Below, in pieces: positions 53,721 through 64,000 of a stretch of 64,000 bases of DNA. Under the pieces are notes generated by a model. The model was not told the origin of the DNA. It did no database searches and saw only the letters and a program-made list of their open reading frames with translations. The stretch is from Typhlomys cinereus (lineage: Eukaryota > Chordata > Mammalia > Rodentia > Platacanthomyidae): NCBI GenBank assembly GCA_023101885.1, contig JALPQD010000006.1:15958085-16022084 (forward strand), read 5' to 3'. Numbering within the stretch: the first letter of the stretch is position 1; each line of letters opens with the position of its first letter. The translations under genes were made by a program, and so were the position numbers.

Positions 53721-56496
53721 ACTCCCACATCACAGACTGGCATTCATGGACTGGCATTCATGCTACCTGAACATCAATAGCAGTTCTATTCTTTAAAAGC
53801 TTTATGATTCTCCACAGTATCCTACATGTTTTGAAATTCATCTCTTCAATATAAGTAATACCACTAATACCATTATGCCCTCAGCTACTGTGTCTGTCAG
53901 TGTTCTGGAGGGACATGAACATCAAAGAAAGATGCTGTGTATTCACCATTGTCCCAACAAAGTACAGTGGCTAAGCAGTGAAACACCATACCCCTCCTAT
54001 CTTGCTGTGCCAACCTGCACATTCTGGATCCTAGGAATTACATGTTTATCTGCCCGAACAAAAATGTCAATGCTGAAGAAGAGTTACTATTCAGAACACA
54101 AACAGTTTCATTTCAATGTGAGGAAGATTCTTCATTTATACTAATTTTCTCTATTTTGAAATCCAGAAATTGGTTATTATTGCAAGAGACTATCCCTCTT
54201 GCAATAATAATCAAAGAAATAATTTTAAAAAATTAGTCAGATGTCCTTCCTTAAACTCCAAGAATGAAGACAGAAACCCACTGTCCTCCAAACAGACGAT
54301 GAAGATATGAGGGTGAAGATGGTAAGGATGTATCCTGATTGGAGAAAGCTTTCCAGTACAAAGCACATTTAGGATCAGATTTCTGATGATGCAGAACAGG
54401 TTTTAGGAGCAGATCATGCTGTGGTGTGATCACACAATGTCTTTGACTTTCACATGCCTAATATTTTATTCTCATATAAACCATGTCCAGTAGGTTCTGT
54501 GCACTAATTTACTTGCTTTACAAGAATTGATTAATACTTAAAATATGTCTAAATTGTAAGGATACGGTCTGGTCTGCCTTTCTAAAAGGGAACATTCCAT
54601 GAAAAGAAGAACCAACATGGTTCCTTTGAGTTTCTCCAATGCACGAGTTGTTTCAGTGTTTAGAATGAACTCAGAAAGTGTTGTCATCTGACTGATTCAA
54701 TAACTGATTGCATAGTCTTTTTTGAATCTTTCTCCAAAGTTAAATAGCAGTCATATTTCAACAGGAGCTTGTTCCTCTGTAAATCATAGATTTAAAAATC
54801 ACAATTTACCACAGCAAAGCTCACCTGCCAAAACAACTTCAAATTAAATAGCAACTTTTGTTACACTATTTTGGAGCCATATCTGGGAAATGCAACTGAC
54901 ACTGGCATCCAGTGGAAATGGTTTCGACAAAGCAAGAAAAGGCATATTGACTGACAGGAGCATGCTCTGCTGCTTTGACAAACAAGCAAGAATTCAGCCC
55001 CAATCTGTTGGAGTCTCAAGGCTCACAAACCTGCCAGATTGCCATCTTTGTGCTGAATGCAAAATAATCACAGTAGCTCGAAATGATAAATTGTGGTTGG
55101 CTGCAGTTGGAAGCAACATATTTAATCAATCTCTTCTTCTCACTCTGTAGGTTCTGAACATGAAGCCTGCACTTCAACCAGGACAGAATAGTTTCTTCGT
55201 CTGGACATAAGGCCGTCTCACTCCATGAACCCTGATTAATGGTACCCATCTTTCCTGTGTATGGCACATTTAGGGTTAGATTTCTGATGATACTTACCTA
55301 ACAGATTTTCTGGTCTCTAATTTCCTGAATCAAACTTGATCTGGCTTCCCCAGTCATACTTTTTTGTTGCCATCTAAGTTGTCAGAGCTTACAGGACTTT
55401 TATCACACATCAGTTTCTACAGTAAGCATCTTACATTAGCACCCTCAGAGGTTATTCTAGAGTTAAAATGAAGAAGGCATTACTTCAATAAAACACAATA
55501 TGAAGTTCAAGGCTTCAAGGTATTATTCCTGGAAACATACAGTCATTTTTAATTCTCTCATTTAACTTGTCAAATCAACTGACTGTGATTTAGCCATAGT
55601 GTTTTGATTTAGTCATAGTAATTTTTTCTTTTAAATTTACGATTATTTAAAGGACATAGATAAAAATCTCCTGTGAAAGTTTCACCATGAAAAATCATGG
55701 GGCTACAGTTTCAATTTGTTTTTTTCTCACCGAGTGTCTGTCATCCTTACTCACTTTTCCTCTACAACTTCATTCTGTCTACCTACATACACAAACATGC
55801 ACATATGGACATGCATACACATTTCTTATCTTCTAATGTGCCATTTAAATGTTCATCACTGCTGTTTTAAGATCCAATATATTATAGACCTGAACTATCC
55901 TGAAACATTCAAATTTTTTTCCCAATTCCCATAGACGTCTGCACACATAGACTGGTACATGAAACATCCCATGGAATCATGACTAGGGTGCACATGGCCT
56001 GTTATGAGAAAGAGTTCTTGGGTCAAGATTTTTAGAACTTAGGTCTGTGCTCATTCTCAGAGTGTGGTGATAGACCATTCTTACTTATGCATAATAATTC
56101 ATCTGAGATGGCTACATCTTAAAACAACCATTGTGAATTTCCCATTTTTGTGATGTCAGATATAAAGAATAGCAAGATATTCTAATAAAAGATCTTTAAA
56201 AATAAATTGAGAAACCTGATTTTTCCTTTGGCATTAAACGATGGAGTATTTTTTATTTTCGGCATATTTACCTTAAAGTTTACCTTTCTTCTTCTTCTTA
56301 AATGTTTTTATTGCTTTATCTAAGACAAATAATTCCTATAGTTTTCCACATGCAATAAGCAGTTAGTATATTCCTTTACTCTGCACTGCAGAAGAAACCT
56401 AGAGTCGGAAGGGGCACCACAATACTTGGCAGATACTGATAGTGATGCATATAGATACTGAAGGAGACATATTTGTGATGGACAATTCAGTTACCG
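53721..56496. other. Unassigned sequence with a dispersed direct repeat
   Basis: No gene. A 30-nt block at 54363-54392 recurs at 55264-55293 with three mismatches. A consensus minus-strand donor (gtaagta, complement of 55291-55297) overlaps the second copy. Confidence 0.35.
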
Positions 56497-56870
56497 CATG
56501 TGTTAGCTTCATAATTTTATCACCGTGAAATATATGACCCAAACTACTTAAGGGATAGTGGATTTTATTCCAGCTTATGAGACCATATTATAGTCCAGGG
56601 TTGCAGGAGATGCTGTACTAGTTACTCTTTGTGTTGCTGCGAGAGAACACCCAAAGTTAAGTAATTTAAAGGAGAAAGGGATCCATCTGAGAGGCTGAGA
56701 GCTGCTAGAATGCTGTTTGCCCTAGTAGACCTCTCCAAGAAGTAGGGTGACACTAATTCTCCTCAATACACCCCCTGTGACTGTATTCCTCCAGCAAGGC
56801 TCTACCTACTAAAAGTTCCATGACCTTTCCAAACACGAGACATCTTTCAAACCATGAAAGATGCCATATC
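56497..56870 (-). mobile_element. Two MaLR-type LTR fragments, antisense, in tandem
   Basis: The first (56497-56612) has gtgttagcttcataatttta, gaaatatatgacccaaacta and ggattttattccagcttatg. A second start follows at 56613: tgtactagttactctttgtg, ttgctgcgagagaacaccca, and later cctccagcaaggctctacct and ccatgacctttccaaacac. Both read antisense of MaLR-type LTR 3' ends. The arrangement implies two insertions or a local duplication. Confidence 0.45.
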
Positions 56871-59800
56871 TGTATCAGTAGCAGAGGAAACTTTTCATTT
56901 GGCATCAGAACAAAAGTAGAGTCAAAGATCAATCCTATATACTTGTTTTTGAGATCTTTAGTCTGTCAAAAGCCAGCTCACTCATTTCTTCCTTTTATCC
57001 ACATGCCCTGAGAATGGTCCCTTATATTATGACAACCCTTCCCTCTTCAAATAAAGCAATTAAGACAGTTTCCTGCAAGTTTTCCCAGAGGCTTGCCTTA
57101 ACTGATTTCCCACATTTTTGCCCAAAGGGTAATCTCCCAAGTGTCAAGTTGAGAGCTGAGACTAAATTGCACCCCATATTTCTTGGTTGGTTATTGGTTT
57201 TTGAATAGAGTTGTCAGAGGTTCTAGGTTGTGGCTATCCTCCTCATGATATTTGCTAAAGAAGAAAAGAGGAAGGAAGGAGGAGGAGGAGGAGAAGGAGG
57301 GAGAAGAAAAAGGTGTTTCAGGAGATGTAGAAATGTCAGTGCTTTTATAAAAGAGTAAAAGAAAGAGTCATTGCAGTAAAAAATGAGGTTTTGAGTTGGT
57401 AATTTCTGTATTATTCTAAGAGTTTTAAAGGTGAAAAGTTCAGATATTGAATGGTGGCTATTTGCTGTTAGAATCGCTTTTAAGCTGATAATGATATCAA
57501 CAAAAAGACTGTGATTTAAAGCTCACACAGAATAATTATTCTACAGACTCCTCATATTTTCCTACTCCTTCTCTCCTCCTCCTTCTCCCCCTTCTAATTT
57601 GTCTGGATATCGTCTAGTTTTCTCTTCCTCAGGGAATCACATTGACTTTTCCCATCTTTATGATCTCTTTTTTCTACTACAATTTTAAATCATATTCTAC
57701 AGCCTGCCATCTGCTTTCTTCACATCCTTTTGTTTTTAATAAAGCAGAGATGAAATTTAGACACATGTGCCTAAATTTGACAAAATCATCTGAACTCTTT
57801 ACATATCTACTTATTTCTGTGGATCCAAGTGAGGAGAAATAGCTGCACATGTGAAAAGCTGTTGTCAGTATCATTGCAGGTTTGTCAGCCTCTGAATCTT
57901 TGCAAACCAATCTGGATCACTAGAATCACTCAGGCAGACAGTTACCATATATTACTTGATTTCTTTGAAAGGATTGTTTTGATATGAATAAAAATATTCT
58001 CACCTAATCCCTAAACTTATATACATTAGTACTCAAAAATAAAAATTTCAATTAACTTCTTCATGAATACAGATAATTCTTCATTTTTCTTTTTTTGTTT
58101 AAAGCAGAGACTGATAAAATTTCCTAGCAAATCTACCAAAATTTATTATTGACTAGAATTACACATTGACAGCAATGTCGAATATTCAGTACAGGTCATA
58201 AGGCATAGAAGGCCCGAGGAATATGACAGAGAAACTGTATTAACACATTTCCCAATTTTGAGATTTGCCACAAATCATTCATAAGTTCAACATCTGGGTT
58301 ATGATACAATAAATTGAGGCTGATTTCTAGAACATTATCACTTGAGGGCTTCACATCACTGTGCTTTAATATTTAGTGATAATCTATAGAGTTTCATGTA
58401 TGTCTAGATACAAACAGAATTTGGTATAAACACAGAGGGTAACGTACAGATGACTCCATAATGTTTGAAGTCATTCCTTCTACACATGGTCAATGAGCAT
58501 CTTCTAGGTACAGGAGTTAGTTCTTTTCTGATAGAGTGAGAAAGCCCAGGAATGCTTTATTCTCTTTGCTTCCCTACATATGAAATCACAGGATGTCTCT
58601 TTGTGTGTCTTTATTAATACAATAATGCAATATCTTTTAAGTCAAAAACCAAATACTTTCATTTTGTTTCTTCATTTCTAACAAACTGCCCTCTAAATAA
58701 ATGGCTCAAAGGCAAAAAGAAATGCATTACAAACTTGTGAGCTTTTACTGATGTTTCCTATCTTCCTGTGAGTGCTGTGTGGCCTCTTCTGTGAGACAAG
58801 TAGGATGAATGAGACAGCATTGATGTCTGTATGTTTATTTGTCCTGTACGTTCAAATAGTCAACTTTGACTCTTTATTTCCTTTAGAAGTTCATGATCAA
58901 AAAGTTAAACTGATCTTCAAACTGGATGAGATCTGAACGGAAATCTACTTCATGTCTGAATATGCTTTAATTTGTGTTTACTTCAACGGCCTAAACTTTT
59001 GCCTGTGCTGCGAGTTTCTTAAGCCAGGGACATTATGCATGGGCTACTTTGATCTCTGTTTGTTGATATATCAGCTTTGCTGACTTTGAGGGAGGAAAAG
59101 CATATAGACATTTGTATACCAACTTTCACCCTAGAAATTATAGTTTCCAAATACCCGCAAGTGAAAATAACATAAACTTTAATGACTTAATTAAGCCAGT
59201 TGTAAAAGACAATATATCTGGGAGGGCATTAACTACAACAGTTGGGGAATTATTAGGCTCTAAAGCAAGGTAGATTGTAAAGAATTAGATTTAGGAACTA
59301 AGTCAACTCTTCTAAAATCTGATGATTATATCTGATAATTTACATGTGTTGATGTCATTGCTTACTATTTTCACATATTAATTTTCTCATACAAAATATG
59401 AATAAAATTACCTAGTATTTGGTGATTTTCCAAACCATACAATATCATGTTACTCTAATTTTTCCTACCTATGCTAACTCACAGAAGATACAGTGACTGA
59501 ATATATGGAGTCAACAAAAATTATACAATAAGCACCACCTTGTATCATGAAGGCACATACACTCTAAGTTAAGCTCTTTGTCCAACCAATATTTAACTTT
59601 CTGGAGCTATTTCTGAGAGAAAGTTAAAATGTGTATTTTAACTGAATGGATAAATTGGTATTTCCTATTAAGTGAAATGTTACCTAGCCAAATGTTCTCA
59701 TGTATGTCTTTATTTTGTTAAAGAACAATAAACTTGCTTGCAGTGATTTTGCTAGCTAAAAGTTACCAACAAAATTTCACTGTTTTTTGTATGTTATCTG

Positions 59801-60043
59801 TGGTTATTTGTGGCACAGGACATTCTAAAAGTGACAGAAAAACATAAGATGGGAGCACCAGTGTGAATGAAGGCCATTGTTATAGAGAAAGGTTCTCCCA
59901 GAATAAGGGGTCAATTGAAGAGATTCATAAGTACTTTCTCCCAGTTGCACAATTTCAATAAAAGACATGTGACTTTAGATGATCATATGCATTTTTAGAT
60001 AGTGTCTGTGATATTTTCATTACTTTAAAAAAGCTTATTTGGA
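56871..60043. other. Unassigned sequence
   Basis: No gene. A purine-rich ggaggagg patch lies at 57258-57312 and C/T-rich patches at 57560-57600. The rest is AT-rich. Confidence 0.35.
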
Positions 60044-60404
<361 letters not shown>

Positions 60405-60598
60405 AAACTTGTTTTTAATTGATAAATAATACTTCTAAATAGTGATGATGTGCAGTATATTTTTTTAATTCATGTAAACCTTGTGAAATGATCAAAGCAG
60501 GGCAATTAACAGATCTGTCACCTCAAATATTTACCATTTCTTTGAACTAAGAACATTCAAAACCTTCTTTTTCAGCCACTTTGAAAAATGCAATAGAG

Positions 60599-60702
60599 AC
60601 CTGGGGATGTAGATCAGGGACAAAGCTTTTGTTTGCCATATGTAAGACCAGAGATCCAGTCTTCACCAAACCTCAACACCCCCAAAAACAAAAACAAAAT
60701 TT
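60599..60702 (+). mobile_element. ID-type SINE (tRNA-derived)
   Basis: acctggggatgtagatcagg, gacaaagcttttgtttgcca, accagagatccagtcttcac, followed by a C/A-rich tail, is a diverged ID element (ctggggatgtagctcagtgg, agagcgcttgcctagca, gttcgatccccagcac). Confidence 0.65.
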
Positions 60703-61509
60703 ACAGTATTAATGTTGCCAAAGTCCTCTTATTGCATAACAAGACTACAAGAGCTCTAGTTACTTTCACTTAACTCTACTTCTTAAGAGTTTGACTAGTT
60801 TAGATTTCACCTATAAGTGTTAGCATACTATTTTCCTCTCTGTGTTAGACTTAGTTTATTTAACAATGTCCTGTAGCTTATTCATACTGTCACAAATGGC
60901 AGAAATTTATTATGCTCATGAAATCCCTGGAAATCTTAGGTATTCAAGTGAAACCTAAATAATGACTGTGCTCTCTTATTATAAAAGTTCCTTGATGGAA
61001 TTTTTCACAACCGACATGATTTCAGATACTGATAAGCCTTTGCCCTTACATTCTACAATAAAATATGCTGCACACATTTATCATTGATGTTTGTTGGTAT
61101 GAAGTGAGCTGACTTGTTTGCTTGCAGGCAAAAAAAGTCGTATCTTGTTAGTCAGGAAACAGAGGTCTCTAGGGGGTCTAGAAAATGTCATAATAAAATA
61201 TCTACATCTACATATCTTTTATGAGACTGAAAACATGTCACTCTAGTTTTTATTCCACCATAATATCTGAGATGTCTACAGGGCAACACTAGAAAATGGA
61301 ATAAAAGAATGTTTCACAATTCCTTTAATGTTACTAATCACCCAAAAGGCATTTGCTAATGATTGCAGCAACTTCAAGAATGGTGGGGGACACTACTTAA
61401 TTATATATGGTGATAGTGTGACCAAATATCTGAGAAATTCAATTTAAATAATAGCACATGTAGTTTTCCTCTTGAATTTAGAGGTTTTTGTCTGTGGTCA
61501 TTTGGCTAT
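60703..61509. other. Unassigned sequence
   Basis: Nothing recognised. Confidence 0.35.
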
Positions 61510-61740
61510 GTTGATTCTTGGCCAAGATGTGAAGGACAGCATGGCAGTGAGCAGGGGAAGCAACAAAGCTGCTCACCTCACATCAAGCAGAAAGCAGAGA
61601 GGGAAATGGGAAAAGGCTGGGACAGGCAGGATGCAGTCCATACCCCAATGACCCACTTCTTTCAAGTAGATCTTATCTCCTAATTCTCCATCCTTTCCAA
61701 AGACCTCTTCCATGCAGTTACAAAAGAATTAATTCACTGG
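61510..61740 (-). mobile_element. Possible MaLR-type LTR fragment, antisense
   Basis: acagcatggcagtgagcagg, ctgctcacctcacatcaagc, agaaagcagagagggaaatg, ccaatgacccacttctttca, ctaattctccatcctttcca follows the antisense order of a MaLR-type LTR internal portion. Identity is from memory. Confidence 0.45.
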
Positions 61741-64000
61741 TAGATTAAGAGCCTGCATGATCCAATCAATTCCCCAAAACCCCGCTCCTTTCTACTGCTT
61801 CCATGTAGACCATCCTTTCAATATCTGACCTTTAAGGGCTATCCTGGATCTAGAACATAGCAGTCACATTGGATGTCAGACCTGAAAATTCTTACAAAGC
61901 TTTGAGCTATTTCTCTCCCTTGGTTACATTTCACAGTAATAGCAGCTTGTCTATATTAATGAGAAAACAGGGTTTTAATAGGGTAAGAAACTTTACTGCA
62001 TATTTCTTTTCAAAGATCCTTACAAGATTTCTAACACTTCAGAGACATGTGAGAAATGAAGCAGACATAAATCCACACTGTGTAAATGGAACCAAATGGA
62101 GCTCAACGTACCCAGATGGTAAGCACCTCAAGGGTTCCTCATGTGTTGATGCTGGTATAGTCACGAGATCACTCTTACTCTACAAATGCTTCAGATGCTG
62201 CCAATAGTTCATGAGTGTTTCCTCCCATTCAGAAACAGCATTTTTCAGACAGTCCTAACCTCCCAAATTCTCTCCTTAGGGTCACTGCTAGAACTCATGA
62301 TAAGATAAAGGAGGTTGTACATTTATTTTGCATATGGCAAAGCTATTAGAGGACTTTTTGCCCCATTGGTTTAAGAAATACTCTATTTGCTCTTGATAAG
62401 ATCACTACTAGATTAGGATTATCATCAAATATCCATACCTCTTAGAATATTAATTAGTTCTGTGATTCAATTCTATAAGCTTTCGATAAAGTCCTTTCAT
62501 GAGCTTATCACTCCAACAGACAATAAATGAATATTATACAAGGAATAAGACAGAGAATGATTTGTACTGCTGAGCTGGAAGAGGTAAAGCACAAAAACTA
62601 GTATTTTCGTCTTAGGTGGGGTTTTCTGATGTTCAGAGCAGACTGTAGTGGAGCATACTTGCAGCCTCGTTGCCTCAAAGGCCACTGGCCATCACTGGAG
62701 AACTTTCAAATGTGTATCACAGTTTAACATGAATGTAATAATCAGGTAATAAACTGCTGACCTTTGACCTTCCCTGACATTCATTTTGAGCTAGGAGGCA
62801 TATCCCTGAGAAAGTGTATCTGTGAGCGGGTTACTGCTTGCTTAGATTTTCTGTCAGTTGTTTGTAAGCAGTGGGCCTGTCAGACTCAATGCTTCAGTTT
62901 CATAACTGTAATTGGATTGTCTGACTTCCTATTCAATTGGTACATGTTGCTTCTTATTTCTCTCTTTTTTTCACTTAAAATCAATAAGTGGTTTGTGGTT
63001 CCTTTAATAAAGAAACATCACATTTTACCCTATTGCGGAGTTGACATTTTCAACATGTATCCCCCCAAAAAAAGATCATTGGGTCTGTCAGACCCAGTGC
63101 ACAGGTTTTGAATTAATTGAATTTTCTCATCCCAGGGATATAGAATAATGTGAACACATTTCTTGATGGAAATCAGAGCTCTTTCTTGCCCTGAACTTTA
63201 CACATGAATGAAAACAAGTTTTCCTCCTTTCCCCCCACTACTCACAAACCTCTTATCCAATAATGAAGTCATGGAAAACACAAATAGCTTTGTGTTTAAG
63301 CCTGAGGCAGTGTTGACACTGCTAAAGCACTTTGAGTGAAATTATGTATATAGATATTGATGTATACATACCCAGCGATATAGATGTATTCATATACATC
63401 ACACTAGCTTTGTACACACTTGCATATATTCACACATACGCATATGCCACAGGAAAAACTGAATTAGAGGTTTCTCTGTATTTATGAGTAGAACCTCTTC
63501 AGTGCAATTCTACGAATACATGTTGTCTCTGTGGAAATGTTCCAGGAAACAAAGCTGCAACACTGAGTAAGACAGAGTACCTGCCACTAAAAGTCAAATG
63601 GAATTTTTCTGTTGAGAAAGAAATCAGGAAATTCACATCTCTGCATTTAATAGCTTGATTTCTTTAGGGTTGGGCGTGCACGACTGATTTTATATTGACT
63701 TGAGCAAAAATACATTTCAGAATAATATAGGGTATTGACTAAAGACTGAGGCAAACTGCTTCAACTCAGATTCATTCCACATTTCTTTGCCATCTAAGTA
63801 TTCATTCAGTAAGAAATAGAGGTTTTGTATCACATAGACCACATTAACAAATGTTTCCATCTTCCTCTGAAGCATTCACTATTAACTGCTGTTAGAGGAA
63901 GGAATCGAGACTGAATGGACCATTGACTTGTTTTGACAAAATGGTACCTAAGTTTCAATGGATATAGGTTTGAATAACATTTAACTAGTGAATGTGAGGT
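61741..64000. other. Unassigned sequence to the window end
   Basis: No gene. Two open stretches of 112 and 115 codons (61869-62207; 62764-63111) lack any family resemblance or splice context. A 20-nt block at 62873-62892 recurs at 63081-63100 with three changes. Confidence 0.35.

Noticed and set aside
53880..53960. Possible further LTR start (tgtctgtcagtgttctggag)
   Set aside because: Only a short resemblance; continuation does not follow any LTR order that I know.
61869..62207. 112-codon open frame
   Set aside because: No family resemblance, no splice context and no codon pattern; length is within chance for 64 kb.
62764..63111. 115-codon frame with a hydrophobic centre
   Set aside because: Hydrophobicity follows from T-rich DNA; no recognised family and no promoter or splice evidence.

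Overview
The window reads as mammalian, and most likely rodent, intergenic or deep-intronic DNA. It is AT-rich and CpG-poor and contains no long conserved open reading frame. It is built from fossil transposons of recognisable rodent type: LINE-1 pieces with G-rich polypurine 3' UTRs, B1, B2/B3-like, ID and B4-like SINEs, probable MaLR-type LTRs, and older MIR, L2 and Tigger-like remnants shared by mammals. One SINE family of about 300 bp, with a tRNA-like head, a GC-rich body and a CA-repeat tail, is present as low-decay and older copies. I cannot name it; it suggests a mouse-related rodent outside the best-known murids. That taxonomic guess is inference.

Layout. 1-5,500: unassigned sequence, MIR and L2 remnants and a clean 17-bp hairpin. 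5,500-6,330: a SINE inserted into an older repeat, then a MIR. 6,330-14,300: sparse old SINEs, a possible LTR, a polypurine tract and a MaLR-like LTR. 14,300-16,800: an old minus-strand LINE-1 that carries a 19-bp minisatellite and was later broken up by MaLR-like LTR sequence and a SINE. 17,000-25,000: an Lx-like LINE-1 end, then a 4.4-kb 5'-truncated LINE-1 (19,974-24,393) with an 18-bp target duplication, itself hit by a second LINE-1 (20,076-20,634) with a 17-bp target duplication. 25,000-50,000: mostly unassigned sequence with scattered SINEs, a Tigger-like element and microsatellites. 50,760-53,720: a minus-strand LINE-1 end with a SINE in its tail, then an LTR-like element split by another SINE. 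53,700-64,000: unassigned sequence, LTR-like fragments, and a SINE with a long AAAG tail.

I find no protein-coding gene or functional RNA gene that I can defend. The only recognisable coding sequence is decayed LINE-1 ORF2. The most interesting non-repeat signal is at 27,041-27,135 on the minus strand: a long pyrimidine tract ending in CAG directly abuts GTAAGT, and a second strong 5' splice site lies 49 nt downstream. That is the arrangement of a vertebrate recursive splice site, which would place the window inside a very long intron of a minus-strand gene. A separate plus-strand exon candidate (32,365-32,550) and several transcription-factor-motif clusters are reported as hypotheses.
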